NCBI RefSeq assembly: GCF_030813695.1
Contig: NZ_JAUSVA010000002.1
Coordinates: 5,394,001-5,458,000 of the forward strand
Direction: 5' to 3'
Origin: Kitasatospora herbaricolor
GTDB taxonomy: Bacteria > Actinomycetota > Actinomycetes > Streptomycetales > Streptomycetaceae
Length of the DNA stretch: 64,000 nt
Under the pieces are notes generated by a model, which was not told the DNA's origin, made no database searches, and saw only the letters and a program-made list of their open reading frames with translations. Position numbers and translations under genes: made by a program. Numbering within the stretch: position 1 is the first letter of the stretch; every line of letters starts with the position of its first letter. This document shows, one piece after another, positions 24,696-34,388 of the stretch.

Positions 24696-26135
24696 ATGGT
24701 GAGCACCCGCACGCCCGGCCAGCCCCGCAGCGGCGGGCGCCTCACCGGCCGCCGCAGCACGCAGGCCCACCCGGCCCCGGCCACGGCCGCGCCCGGCGGC
24801 CAGCCGCGCGCCGCGCGCCGGCCCGGCCCGCGCCGCGGCACCCGGGCCTTCCCGCGCCAACGCGGCGACGGCCCCGGCCCGGCCGGCCGGCCGGAGCTCC
24901 CCGGCCCGGCCCGGCTCGCCGCCATGCGCCGGGTCCAGGTGCTGGGCTGCGCCGTCGCCGCGGTCTGGGCGGCCGCCTTCCCGGTCGTCTCCGACCTCGC
25001 CAACCAGCGGCTCTGGGGCACCGTCGCCGCGCCCGCCTACCTGGTGGCCGCCCTGCTCTGCGCGACCCTGCCGCGCCACCTCGCCGCCCGGGCCGCGGCC
25101 GCCGTCGCGGTGCTCGGCGCCGTTCTGCTGCCACTGGCCCTGCTCGCGCTGCAAGGCCGCCACCAGTCCGAGGTGATGGTGGTCGAGCGCTCGGCCCGGC
25201 TGCTGCTCAGCACCGGCAGCCCCTACCTGCCCCACCCCGTGGTCGTCAGCGACTACAACCCGTACCTGCCCGCCATGGCGGTGTTCGGCCTGCCGCGCAC
25301 CCTGCTGGGCAGCGCCGACCCGCTGACCCAGGTGCTCGGCGACGCCCGGATCTGGTTCGCCCTGACCTTCCTGGGCTGCCTGCTGGCCTGCTGGCGGCTG
25401 CTGCGCCCGAGCCGGGACCGCGGGCCGGTGCTGCCGCTGGCCGTGCTGACCGCCTCGCCGCTGATCGCCCTGGCGCTGGTGGTGGGCGGCGTCGACCTGC
25501 CGCTGATCGGGGTCTGCTGCCTGGCGATGGCCCTGGCCGAGCGGGACCGCACCTTCGCCACCGGCCTGGTGCTGGCCCTCGCCTGCAGCCTGAAGTGGAC
25601 GGCCTGGCCCGCCCTGCCGGTCGCGGTGCTGCTGATCTGGCGGCTGTACGGGCGCCGGCCCGCCGTCCGGGCCGGTCTGACGGCGGTGGGCGCCGCGCTG
25701 GCCGTGGTGCTGCCGGTCGCGCTGGCCGAGCCGGCGGTCCTGCGCGAGCAGGTGGTCCGGTTCCCGCTGGGGCTGACCGCGATCCACACTCCGGCCGGCA
25801 GTCCGCTGCCGGGCAAGATACTGGCGGGTTTCGGCCCGACCGGGCACACCGTCTCGCTGGCGCTGCTGACGCTCGGCGGCGCCGCGGTCGCCATCTGGCT
25901 GCTGGCCCGCCCGCCCGGGTCCGCCATCGCCGCCGCCGACCTGCTGGCGGCGGGCCTGGCGATAGCGTTCACGCTCGCCCCGGCCGGGCGCTTCGGGTAC
26001 CTGGCGCTGCCGGCGGTGCTGGTGATCTGGCCCCGGCTGGCCGCCCACCGCTGGACGGCCCGCCGGCCGGTGCCGCCGCCCTGCCTGCTCAGCCTGCCGG
26101 TGACCCCGGCGGACAGCGTCGGGGCCGGGGCCTAG
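24696..26135 (+). CDS. GT87/DUF2029-like membrane glycosyltransferase
   Basis: A 479-residue protein with a ~75-residue basic, disordered N-terminus and about ten membrane helices. It looks like polyprenyl-phosphate-sugar dependent (GT-C) glycosyltransferases: periplasmic-loop acidic region with VVVSDYNPYLPAM, SLKWTAWPALPVAVLL in a later helix. These enzymes add sugars to lipids or polymers outside the membrane. It lies beside two PBPs and the protein mannosyltransferase. The true start could be an internal ATG (24924 region) because the N-terminal tail is low complexity. Confidence 0.72.
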   Translation: MVSTRTPGQPRSGGRLTGRRSTQAHPAPATAAPGGQPRAARRPGPRRGTRAFPRQRGDGPGPAGRPELPGPARLAAMRRVQVLGCAVAAVWAAAFPVVSDLANQRLWGTVAAPAYLVAALLCATLPRHLAARAAAAVAVLGAVLLPLALLALQGRHQSEVMVVERSARLLLSTGSPYLPHPVVVSDYNPYLPAMAVFGLPRTLLGSADPLTQVLGDARIWFALTFLGCLLACWRLLRPSRDRGPVLPLAVLTASPLIALALVVGGVDLPLIGVCCLAMALAERDRTFATGLVLALACSLKWTAWPALPVAVLLIWRLYGRRPAVRAGLTAVGAALAVVLPVALAEPAVLREQVVRFPLGLTAIHTPAGSPLPGKILAGFGPTGHTVSLALLTLGGAAVAIWLLARPPGSAIAAADLLAAGLAIAFTLAPAGRFGYLALPAVLVIWPRLAAHRWTARRPVPPPCLLSLPVTPADSVGAGA

Positions 26136-26202
26136 GCAACGCGAAGGGGCGGCCCGGCGCGAAGGGGGCGGCCCCGATGCGAAGGGGCCCGGCCGACGCG
26201 AA

Positions 26203-26238
26203 GGGGGCGGGTACGGGAGCCTCCCCGTACCCGCCCCC
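26203..26238. terminator. Bidirectional terminator between convergent genes
   Basis: 15-bp perfect inverted repeat GGGGGCGGGTACGGG (26203-26217) / CCCGTACCCGCCCCC (26224-26238). The stretch before it (26146-26208) repeats GCGAAGGGG four times. Confidence 0.85.
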
Positions 26239-26250
26239 TCGGCGTGGTCG

Positions 26251-27984
26251 TCAGCCGCCGTTGCCGACCGCCAGCACGGCCGCCGAGGCCGGGCCGGCCG
26301 CGTCGACGCCGTGGCCGCCGCCCTCGACCATGGCGGCGACCGCCAGGTTGTCGCGGTACGCGGTGAACCAGCTGTCGGTGGCCTGGCCGGCGGCGCGCTC
26401 GGCGGTGCCGGTCTTGCCGCCGATGTCACCCTTCAGGCCGCCCATCGGGCCGGCGGCGGTGCCGCTGTGCGCGGTGGCCGACATCAGGGCCCGCAGCTTG
26501 GTCAGGGTGTCGGGGGAGAGCTTGCCGGGCGCCTCGATCTGCGGGAGCCCCTCGATCAGGATCGGCTGCTTGAAGACGCCGCCCTTGACGGTGGCCGCGA
26601 CCGAGGCCATCGCCAGCGGGTTCATCTTGATCTTGCCCTGGCCGTAGTACTCGTCGGCCGTCTCGTCCGGGTTCTGCCCGGCGCCGGGGATGACGGCGTC
26701 GAAGTTCGGCACGCCGACCTTCCAGGTGGTGCCGAGGCCGAAGACCTTGGCGCCGAGGTCGGCCAGGTCGCCGGACTTCAGCTTCGCCTTGCCCTCGATC
26801 ACGAACGCGGTGTTGCAGGAGTTCGTGAAGTCGTCCTTGAGGGTGTACTCGGGGTGCGGCTCCTCGAAGTCGTTCTTGATGGTGTGCCCGGCGGAGGTGG
26901 TCGCGGGACAGGGCATCGGGGACTCAGGGCTGAGCCCGCCCTCCAGCAGCGCCGCCGCCGTGATGACCTTCATCGTGGAGCCGGGCGCGGTGGCACCCAG
27001 GAAGGCGGTGTTGAAGCCGGTCGCGGGGGCGTTGGCGGCTGCCAGGATCTTGCCCGTGGTGGGCTCGATCGCGACCAGCGCGGCCTTCCGCTTGCCGCCC
27101 TGGGACTGGTCCAGGACGGCCTTCTCGGCGGCGGCCTGGAGCGCGCCGTCGATGGTCAGCTTCAGCGGCTTGCCGGGCTTGGGCGCGGTGATGGTGAAGA
27201 GGTTCTCCGGGGTGGCCTTGCCGGCGGCGTCCAGGATCACCACGCCGTTGCCCGCGTCGGCCGGGTCGTTGGCCGGCAGGCTGTTCTTCGGGATGGCCGC
27301 CAGCATGCTGGTCAGCGACGCGTACGAGGCCAGCGACTTGCCGTTGCGGTCGGTCATGTTGGACGGCGGCGCGAAGATCGGCTGAGCCGTGATCGTCTCG
27401 CCCTCGGCCAGGTGCGGGTGGATCACCGACGGCGCCCAGTGCACGGAGGCCGTGCCGTCGCTCATCTTGACCACGCCGAGGAAGCCGTCGTAGCTCCAGG
27501 TGCTGGTGGTGCCCGCGAACTCGGCCTTGGCCTTGAACGCCATCATCACCTGCCCGGCCGGCGGCGGGGTGGCGGTGGAGGACGGGGCAGCGGCGCTCGC
27601 CGAGGCCGTGGCCTTCGGGGCCGCCGAGGGGGAGGCACTGGTGGCGGCCGCGACGGCCGCGGCGGTGGCCGGCCCGCTGGTGGCCAGCGTCATCGCGCTC
27701 GGCTTGACCTTGTCCTTGAACGCGGTCAGTGCGGCGGTCGCGGCCTGCGGGTCGTCGGTGAGCTTGCCGGCCGCCTCCAGGTCGCCCGAGGCCCAGGCGT
27801 CCAGGAACGCCTTGCTCCCGTTCGCGGCCAGCTCTGCGGAGGGCGGTTCGGCGACCACCGTACGGGCCTTGGGGGTCTTCGGGTCGTCGGAGGAGCCCAC
27901 GAGGCTGTAGGCGCCGTAGCCCGCTCCGCCGATCATCGCGACGGACACGCCGGTGATAATGCCGATCTTCGCGCCTCTGCGCAT
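26251..27984 (-). CDS. Penicillin-binding protein with NTF2-like N-terminal domain (transpeptidase)
   Basis: A 577-residue protein: N-terminal membrane helix (8-29), NTF2-like/MecA_N domain (about 45-190, interrupted by an Ala/Ser/Pro insert at 105-145), a dimerisation segment, and a transpeptidase domain with STMK (336-339), SCN (389-391) and KTG (524-526). All catalytic motifs are intact, so it should crosslink peptidoglycan; MecA_N-type PBPs often have low beta-lactam affinity. ATG 27984 has GGGGGA just upstream. It lies 155 nt downstream of pmt on the same strand, as the PBP genes near pmt do in other streptomycetes. Confidence 0.9.
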   Translation of the reverse strand: MRRGAKIGIITGVSVAMIGGAGYGAYSLVGSSDDPKTPKARTVVAEPPSAELAANGSKAFLDAWASGDLEAAGKLTDDPQAATAALTAFKDKVKPSAMTLATSGPATAAAVAAATSASPSAAPKATASASAAAPSSTATPPPAGQVMMAFKAKAEFAGTTSTWSYDGFLGVVKMSDGTASVHWAPSVIHPHLAEGETITAQPIFAPPSNMTDRNGKSLASYASLTSMLAAIPKNSLPANDPADAGNGVVILDAAGKATPENLFTITAPKPGKPLKLTIDGALQAAAEKAVLDQSQGGKRKAALVAIEPTTGKILAAANAPATGFNTAFLGATAPGSTMKVITAAALLEGGLSPESPMPCPATTSAGHTIKNDFEEPHPEYTLKDDFTNSCNTAFVIEGKAKLKSGDLADLGAKVFGLGTTWKVGVPNFDAVIPGAGQNPDETADEYYGQGKIKMNPLAMASVAATVKGGVFKQPILIEGLPQIEAPGKLSPDTLTKLRALMSATAHSGTAAGPMGGLKGDIGGKTGTAERAAGQATDSWFTAYRDNLAVAAMVEGGGHGVDAAGPASAAVLAVGNGG

Positions 27985-28139
27985 GGTGCTGGTCCCCCAA
28001 GGGTCTGGCGACTGGCGGGCGTCCGGGTGTGGCGGACGCACGTTCGGGGACCAGCCTAGGCCGGTCCGATCCGTGCGCTCACGAAACGTGGGGGTCCCGT
28101 GATGCATCCGGTACCTGTCGCGGCGGTGGTGCCGCCGCG

Positions 28140-30029
28140 TCAGATCCAGCTGGTGAACCACATCCGGGCACGCCAGTCGTCCATCGGTATCGTCTGTCCC
28201 GTATAGAGGGGATAGAAGTACAAAAAGTTCCACACGACGGCGAGAAGGAGCGCGCCGGCCGCCGTCGAGCCGATGATCCGCCGGTCCTGCGAGGCCCCGG
28301 CCGGGCCGATCATCACCCCGACCATCATGGTCACCGCGAGCACCAGGAACGGCACGAAGGCCACCGCGTAGAAGAGGAAGATGGTCCGCTGCTGGTAGGC
28401 GAACCACGGCAGGTAGCCGGCGGCCAGCCCGCAGAGCAGCGCCCCGGCCCGCCAGTCCCGCCGCACCGCCCAGCGGTACAGGCAGTACACCAGCGCCACC
28501 ACGCCTGCCCACCACAGCAGCGGCGTGCCGATGCCGAGCACCTCGCGGGCGCACTCGTTCACCTCGCAGCCGCTCTGGCCGAGCTTGGGCGACTCGTAGA
28601 AGTAGGACACCGGCCGGCCCAGCACCAGCCAGCTCCACGGGTTCGACTGGTAGGTGTGCGGGCTGGTCAGGTGGGTGTGGAAGTCGTACACCGTCGAGTG
28701 GTAGTGCCACAGGCTGCGCAGCGCGTCGGGCACCCAGGTCATGCCGACCTGGAAGGGCATCTTCACCTGGCCGAGGACCGGCAGCGGCAGGTACTCGGGG
28801 GAGAGGCCGGCGCGGTGGGCCGCCCAGTCCCGGCCGTAGCCGCCCTGCCCGGGGGCGCTGCTGCTGGCGAACCAGCCGGCGAAGGAGGAGACGTAGACGA
28901 CCACCGAGGTCAGCACGATCGAGCAGAAGGCGGGCACCGCGTCCCGCAGCAGCGTCCACAGGTACGGCCGGGCGGCGCCGGCCAGCCGGCGGGAGCCGGC
29001 GTCCCACAGGACGGTCAGCACCCCGAAGGCCAGCGCGACGTACAGGCCGCTCCACTTGGTGGCGCAGGTCAGGCCGACGCAGACGCCGGCCGCGATCCGG
29101 TACGGGCGCCAGCCGAGGTTCATCCGGCGGGCGGTCACGGCGTCGGGGGCGTCGCCGAGCCGGCGGGCGATCAGGCCGCGGGTGCGGTCGCGGTCCAGCA
29201 GCAGGAAGCCGAAGGCCGCCAGGATCCAGAACATCACCACGAGGTCCAGCAGGGCGACCCGGCTCATCACGAAGTGCAGCCCGTCCACGGCCAGCAGCAG
29301 CCCGGCCACGCAGCCCAGCAGTGTGGAGCGGAACAGCCGGCGGGCGATCCTGGCGATCATCAGGATCGACAGCGTGCCCAGCAGCGCCAACGCGGCCCGC
29401 CAGCCGAACGGGTTCATCCCGAAGACGTACTCGCCCAGGCCTATCAGCCACTTGCCGACCGGCGGGTGGACCACGTAGGCCGCGTCCAGCCGGTACGGGA
29501 TGCTCTGCGGCGAGGCCATGATCGCCTCGTTGGCGCCGTCCGCCCAGTTGCTCTCGTAACCGAGGTGCCAGAGCGTGTACGCGTCCTTGGCGTAGTACGT
29601 CTCGTCGAAGACGATGGCGTGCGGGGTGCCGAGACCGGTGAACCGCAGGACCCCGCCGAACAGCGCCACGGCCAGCGGCCCCAGCCAGCCCGCCCAGCGG
29701 CACAGCCAGGCCCAGAGCCGCGCCGGGGGGAAGATCCCCAGCCGGTTCAGCACCAGCGGCGGGCCGCCGGCCGACGGCATCGGCGGCACCAGCCGCTCGG
29801 CGAGCGGGGTCCGCTCGGGCGGGCGGTGGCCGAAACGTTCCAGCGTGCGGCGCCAGGGCGACGGCCCGGCGCCGGGCGGGCCGTCGCCGGGGCCGTCCGC
29901 GCCCTCGCGCGGGGCCGGGACGGCCGGCAGGGCGGGGGACGGCTGTTCCGTCCGGCCCAGCACGTCGACGCCACCCGGCGGGGTGTGGTCTGTACCAGTA
30001 GGCGCGCCAGTCGCCGTGTCGCCGTTCAC
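28140..30029 (-). CDS. pmt: Dolichyl-phosphate-mannose--protein mannosyltransferase (Pmt, GT39)
   Basis: A ~629-residue GT-C enzyme that moves mannose from polyprenyl phosphate mannose to Ser/Thr of exported proteins. The N-terminal ~100 residues are Pro/Gly-rich and cytosolic. The first external loop has FDETYYAKDAY with the catalytic D-E, and later HPPVGKWLI and GLTCATKWSGLY match the family; about eleven helices follow. In S. coelicolor the orthologue is also the basis of phage phiC31 receptor glycosylation. GTG 30029 lies 6 nt after TACGAT, so the mRNA is probably leaderless. Divergent from rsmI. Confidence 0.92.
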   Translation of the reverse strand: MNGDTATGAPTGTDHTPPGGVDVLGRTEQPSPALPAVPAPREGADGPGDGPPGAGPSPWRRTLERFGHRPPERTPLAERLVPPMPSAGGPPLVLNRLGIFPPARLWAWLCRWAGWLGPLAVALFGGVLRFTGLGTPHAIVFDETYYAKDAYTLWHLGYESNWADGANEAIMASPQSIPYRLDAAYVVHPPVGKWLIGLGEYVFGMNPFGWRAALALLGTLSILMIARIARRLFRSTLLGCVAGLLLAVDGLHFVMSRVALLDLVVMFWILAAFGFLLLDRDRTRGLIARRLGDAPDAVTARRMNLGWRPYRIAAGVCVGLTCATKWSGLYVALAFGVLTVLWDAGSRRLAGAARPYLWTLLRDAVPAFCSIVLTSVVVYVSSFAGWFASSSAPGQGGYGRDWAAHRAGLSPEYLPLPVLGQVKMPFQVGMTWVPDALRSLWHYHSTVYDFHTHLTSPHTYQSNPWSWLVLGRPVSYFYESPKLGQSGCEVNECAREVLGIGTPLLWWAGVVALVYCLYRWAVRRDWRAGALLCGLAAGYLPWFAYQQRTIFLFYAVAFVPFLVLAVTMMVGVMIGPAGASQDRRIIGSTAAGALLLAVVWNFLYFYPLYTGQTIPMDDWRARMWFTSWI

Positions 30030-30143
30030 CCGCACATCGTAGGGGCGGTGCCCGCCCGGGCGACGGCTCCCTCCGAAGCTGCCCGGTTCGTCCGGAAAGG
30101 CCGCCCGCACCGCGGTGCCCCGAACCCTGCGAGGATGGGGCCC
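30030..30143. promoter_or_regulatory. Divergent promoter region of pmt and rsmI, both apparently leaderless
   Basis: On the minus strand TACGAT (30041-30036) is followed by 6 nt and the pmt GTG. On the plus strand GAGGAT (30131-30136) is followed by 7 nt and the rsmI GTG at 30144. Neither start has a convincing Shine-Dalgarno sequence. No clear -35 boxes. Confidence 0.5.
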
Positions 30144-31001
30144 GTGACAGGCGTACTGGTTTTGGCAGGCACCCCCATCGGCGACGTCTCGGACGCCCCG
30201 CCCCGGCTCGTCAACGAGCTCGCCACGGCGGACGTGATCGCGGCCGAGGACACCCGGCGGCTGCGCCGGCTCACCCAGGCCCTCGGGGTCACCCCGGCCG
30301 GGCGGGTGCTCTCCTACTTCGAGGGCAACGAGGTCGGCCGCACCCCCGAACTGGTCGAGGCGCTGCTCGGCGGCGCCCGCGTGCTGCTGGTGACCGACGC
30401 CGGCATGCCCTCGGTCTCCGACCCCGGCTACCGGCTGGTCGCCGCCGCCGTCGAGGCCCAGGTGAAGGTCACCGCCGTGCCCGGCCCCTCCGCCGTGCTC
30501 ACCGCGCTCGCGCTCTCCGGCCTGCCGGTCGACCGGTTCACCTTCGAGGGCTTCCTGCCCCGCAAGGCCGGCGACCGCTCCCGCCAGCTCGCCGAGATCG
30601 CGGCCGAGCCCCGCACCATGGTCTTCTTCGAGGCCCCGCACCGGATCGCCGAGGCCCTCACCGCGATGGCCGAGGCCTTCGGCCCGGACCGGCCGGCCGC
30701 CGTCTGCCGCGAGCTGACCAAGACCTACGAGGAGGTCAGGCGCGGCCCGATCGGGGAGCTGGCGAGCTGGGCCGCCGAGGGGGTCCGCGGCGAGATCACC
30801 GTGGTGGTGGCCGGTGCCCCGCCGGCCGGACCGGCCGAGCTCACCCCCGCCGAGCTGGCCCGCCGGGTGGCCGTCCGGGAGGAGGCCGGCGAGCGCCGCA
30901 AGGAGGCCATCGCCGCCGTCGCGCTGGAGCTGAAACTGCCCAAGCGGGAGGTCTTCGACGCCGTGGTCGCGGCGAAGAACGAGGCTGCCGCGAGCAGCTG
31001 A
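30144..31001 (+). CDS. rsmI: 16S rRNA (cytidine(1402)-2'-O)-methyltransferase RsmI
   Basis: A ~285-residue tetrapyrrole-methylase-fold enzyme that 2'-O-methylates C1402 of 16S rRNA. Diagnostic segments: VLAGTPIGDVSDAPPR at the start, AEDTRRLRRL, VTDAGMPSVSDPG and VPGPSAVLTALALSGLP, then FEGFLPRK. Normal length. GTG 30144 is preferred as a leaderless start giving TGVLVLAGTPIGD; ATG 30135 would add three residues. Confidence 0.94.
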   Translation: MTGVLVLAGTPIGDVSDAPPRLVNELATADVIAAEDTRRLRRLTQALGVTPAGRVLSYFEGNEVGRTPELVEALLGGARVLLVTDAGMPSVSDPGYRLVAAAVEAQVKVTAVPGPSAVLTALALSGLPVDRFTFEGFLPRKAGDRSRQLAEIAAEPRTMVFFEAPHRIAEALTAMAEAFGPDRPAAVCRELTKTYEEVRRGPIGELASWAAEGVRGEITVVVAGAPPAGPAELTPAELARRVAVREEAGERRKEAIAAVALELKLPKREVFDAVVAAKNEAAASS

Positions 31002-31215
31002 GCACAGGGGGTGCCACCGGGGCCACAGGCGCGTACCTTGGAGAAAAGGCCCTGGTAAACGCCTGATGATCTGAAGCTTTGGCCCGGACTTCGTACAGGG
31101 ATTCCCAACACGGGTCCAAGTCTCGACAAGCCGGGCATCGAGCCGGGCGTCCGGGGCATCCACCGGTATGAAAGACCCGAACCGGGCGAGGGCCCGGCGG
31201 GCGCTGGGAGACGCG

Positions 31216-31641
31216 ATGAGCGACACAATCGGCAGCCCCCTCGGTGGCAACGCACTGAGCGACCTCGGCCTGACCAGCCGGCCGCCCACCCCGGTCGAGA
31301 CCGTCCGGGAGGCCTACTCCTTCGCCTGCCTGAGCTGCGGGTACGGCTGGGAGCAGGCGTACGAGATCGAGCACCACGTGGCCCGGGACGGCCACATCGC
31401 GTTCGAGTACCACGCCAACGGGGTCCGGGTGCCGTCGCCGCTGCTGAAGCCCACCTGCCCCGGCTGCGGCGGACATACCGTGCGGATCATGCGGGCGGGC
31501 CGGGTGGCCGGCACCGAGCGGTCCTTCCACCACGCGCCCGGTTACGGCGCGCACGCCGAACCGGCCGGCCCCGAGCGTCCCCCCATGAAGGAGACGCCGC
31601 GCGGGCGCCTGGCCGGCTTCTGGGCCTGGCTGCGCGGCTGA
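31216..31641 (+). CDS. Small zinc-ribbon protein of unknown function
   Basis: A 141-residue protein with two CxxC knuckles, CLSCGYGW (about 39-46) and CPGCGG (about 85-90), expected to bind one zinc ion. Between them is a short beta-rich region. ATG 31216 has GGGAG 5 nt upstream; an upstream in-frame ATG (31168) has no ribosome-binding site. Conserved-looking in streptomycetes beside metG; possibly nucleic-acid or metabolite binding. No known function. Confidence 0.8.
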   Translation: MSDTIGSPLGGNALSDLGLTSRPPTPVETVREAYSFACLSCGYGWEQAYEIEHHVARDGHIAFEYHANGVRVPSPLLKPTCPGCGGHTVRIMRAGRVAGTERSFHHAPGYGAHAEPAGPERPPMKETPRGRLAGFWAWLRG

Positions 31642-31800
31642 CCGCCGCCCCGGCACGCCCGCGCGGCCGCACCGGGCCGTCGCGGCGGGGGCCAGCCGCG
31701 ACCCCCTGACGGGCGCGGGCCGGCGCACCGCCGCTACCACCGGCCCGCCGCCGGGAATCGGGTCGAGGACGGCCCCGGCACGCGACTAAGCTTTCCGACC

Positions 31801-33420
31801 ATGGCGGCCACTGCAGACCACAGCACCACCGGGGCCCAGACCCCGGCGTACTACGTTTCCACCCCGATCTACTACGTCAACGATCGCCCGCACCTGGGCC
31901 ACGCGTACACCACCGTGGCGGGCGACGTCCTCACCCGCTGGCACCGCCAGCGCGGCGAGAAGGTCTGGTACCTCACCGGTACCGACGAGCACGGGCAGAA
32001 GATCATGCGGACGGCCGACGCCAACGGCGTCACCCCGCAGGAGTGGTGCGACAAGCTGGTCGAGGAGGCGTGGAAGCCGCTCTGGCAGCACCTGAACATC
32101 GCCAACGACGACTTCATCCGCACCACCCAGCAGCGCCACACCGACCGCGTCCAGGAATTCGTCCAGGACCTCTTCGACAAGGGCGAGATCTACAAGGGCG
32201 GCTACTCCGGCCCGTACTGCGTCGGCTGCGAGGAGTACAAACTCCAGGCCGAACTGCTCGACGGCGCCACCGAGGACGAGAAGCTCTGCCCGATCCACAA
32301 GAAGCCGGTCGAGTGGCTGGAGGAGGAGAACTACTTCTTCCGCCTCTCCGCCTACGGCCCGAAGCTGCTGGAGTTCTACGCCGAGAACCCCGGCTTCATC
32401 GCCCCGGAGACGGCCCGCAACGAGGTGCTGCGCTTCGTCGAGCAGGGCCTGCAGGACCTCTCCATCTCCCGCTCCACCTTCAACTGGGGCGTCCCCCTGC
32501 CCTGGGACGAGAAGCACGTCCTCTACGTCTGGGTCGACGCGCTGCAGAACTACATCACCGCCGCCGGCTACGGCAGCGACCCCGAGCGCTTCGCCGAGTT
32601 GTGGCCCGCCTCCGTCCACCTGGTCGGCAAGGACATCCTGCGCTTCCACGCGGTGATCTGGCCCGCGATGCTGATGGCCGCCGGGCTGCCGCTGCCCAAG
32701 CGGGTCGTCGCCAACGGCTGGCTGATGGTCGGCGGCGAGAAGATGAGCAAGTCCAACCTCACCGGCATCGCGCCGCAGGACCTCACCTCGCACTTCGGCG
32801 TGGACGCCTACCGCTACTACTTCCTGCGGGCCATCCCGTTCGGCACCGACGGCTCGTTCTCCTGGGAGGACTTCTCCGCCCGGTACACCTCCGAGCTGGC
32901 CAACGACTTCGGCAACCTCGCCTCCCGGGTGGCCGCCATGGTCGGCAAGTACTTCGACGGCGCGCTGCCCGCCGCCACCGCCGCCGGCCCCGCCGAACAG
33001 GCCGTCGCCGACGGCCTGGCCGCCGCCGTGCGGACCGCCGACCGGAAGATCGGCGAGGACCTCGACTTCGCCGGCGGCCTCGCCGCGATCTTCGAGTTCG
33101 TCAAGCAGGTCAACGGCTACATCAGCGACCAGGAGCCCTGGAAGGTCGCCAAGGACGACTCGCAGGAGGGCCGGGCCCGCCTCGCGACCATCCTCTACAC
33201 CGCCGCCGAGTCGCTGCGCGCCACCGCCGTCCTGCTCAACCCGGTGATGCCCGACACCGCCGAGAAGCTCTGGGTCTCCCTCGGCGCCGAGGCCGGCCTC
33301 GGCGCGCTCGCCGCGCAGAGCATCGCCTCCGCCGCGGACTGGGGCCGGCTGCCCGTCGGCGCCACCGTCACCAAGGGCGAGATCCTGTTCCCCCGCCTGG
33401 AAGAGAAGCCCGCAGCCTGA
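31801..33420 (+). CDS. metG: Methionyl-tRNA synthetase
   Basis: Class I aminoacyl-tRNA synthetase of 539 residues that charges tRNA-Met. HIGH motif is HLGH (about 27-30), KMSKS is present in GEKMSKSNLTG, and the zinc-knuckle region has CVGC and CPIH. The anticodon-binding domain has the expected W in DQEPWKVAK. No C-terminal tRNA-binding-extension domain, as is usual for this short form. The stop overlaps the tatD ATG (TGATG). Confidence 0.96.
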   Translation: MAATADHSTTGAQTPAYYVSTPIYYVNDRPHLGHAYTTVAGDVLTRWHRQRGEKVWYLTGTDEHGQKIMRTADANGVTPQEWCDKLVEEAWKPLWQHLNIANDDFIRTTQQRHTDRVQEFVQDLFDKGEIYKGGYSGPYCVGCEEYKLQAELLDGATEDEKLCPIHKKPVEWLEEENYFFRLSAYGPKLLEFYAENPGFIAPETARNEVLRFVEQGLQDLSISRSTFNWGVPLPWDEKHVLYVWVDALQNYITAAGYGSDPERFAELWPASVHLVGKDILRFHAVIWPAMLMAAGLPLPKRVVANGWLMVGGEKMSKSNLTGIAPQDLTSHFGVDAYRYYFLRAIPFGTDGSFSWEDFSARYTSELANDFGNLASRVAAMVGKYFDGALPAATAAGPAEQAVADGLAAAVRTADRKIGEDLDFAGGLAAIFEFVKQVNGYISDQEPWKVAKDDSQEGRARLATILYTAAESLRATAVLLNPVMPDTAEKLWVSLGAEAGLGALAAQSIASAADWGRLPVGATVTKGEILFPRLEEKPAA

Positions 33421-34298
33421 TGGCCCGCAAAGACGACGACCGGTCGACCCCGCCGCCCCCGCCCGCCCCGCTGGCGGTCGCGGTGGCCGACTCGCACACC
33501 CACCTGGACATGCAGTCCGGCACCCCGGCGGAGGGCATCGCCAAGGCCGCCGCCGTCGGGGTCGCCACCGTCGTCCAGGTGGGCTGCGACGTGGCCGGCT
33601 CGCGCTGGGCGGCGGAGCTCGCCGCCGAGTTCGAGCAGGTCCACGCGGCCGTCGCGCTGCACCCCAACGAGGCACCCCGGATCTTCCTCGGGGACCCGGA
33701 CGGCTGGTCCGGGCAGCAGCGCCCGGCCGGCGGGGCCGCCGCCCTCGACGCCGCCCTCGCCGAGATCGACGCCCTCGCCGCCCTGCCGCAGGTCAGGGCG
33801 GTCGGCGAGACCGGCCTCGACTACTTCCGCACCGGCCCCGAAGGCGTGGACGTCCAGCAGGAGTCCTTCCGCCGCCACATCGAGATCGCCAAGCGGCACG
33901 GCAAGGCCCTGGTCATCCACGACCGGGACGCCCACGAGGACGTCATCCGGGTGCTGCTGGAGGAGGGCGCCCCCGAGCGCACCGTCTTCCACTGCTACTC
34001 CGGCGACGCCGCGATGGCCAAGACCTGCGCCGAACACGGCTGGTACCTCTCCTTCGCCGGCCCGGTCACCTTCAAGGCCAACCAGCCGCTGCGGGACGCC
34101 CTGCTCGCCACCCCGCTGGAGCGCGTCCTGGTCGAGACCGACGCGCCCTTCCTCACCCCGCACCCCTACCGCGGCCGCCCCAACGCGCCGTACCTGATCC
34201 CGGTCACCGTGCGGTCGATGGCCGACACCCTGGGCCTGCACGAGGACGAGCTGTCCACCGCCATCGCGGCGAACACGGCCCGGGCCTTCGGGTACTGA
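33420..34298 (+). CDS. tatD: TatD-family metal-dependent deoxyribonuclease
   Basis: A 292-residue TIM-barrel hydrolase: metal ligands DSHTHLD near residue 25, VGETGLDYFR, IHDRDAHED, FHCYSG and VETDAPFLTP, all intact. The family has 3'-5' DNase activity on single strands and acts in DNA repair or fragmentation. Coupled to metG by a stop/start overlap. The first ~20 residues are Pro-rich and non-conserved. Confidence 0.93.
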   Translation: MARKDDDRSTPPPPPAPLAVAVADSHTHLDMQSGTPAEGIAKAAAVGVATVVQVGCDVAGSRWAAELAAEFEQVHAAVALHPNEAPRIFLGDPDGWSGQQRPAGGAAALDAALAEIDALAALPQVRAVGETGLDYFRTGPEGVDVQQESFRRHIEIAKRHGKALVIHDRDAHEDVIRVLLEEGAPERTVFHCYSGDAAMAKTCAEHGWYLSFAGPVTFKANQPLRDALLATPLERVLVETDAPFLTPHPYRGRPNAPYLIPVTVRSMADTLGLHEDELSTAIAANTARAFGY

Positions 34299-34388
34299 GC
34301 CGCTCGGACGAAGACCCGTCCCGTCCCGGCCGGCCGGGACGGGACCGGCCTCGACGGGCCGTCGAACCGTGCTCACCCGCCCCGCCCG

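Noticed and set aside
26311..28059. Long plus-strand open frame opposite the PBP gene
   Set aside because: Gly/Arg-rich mirror of the PBP reading frame.
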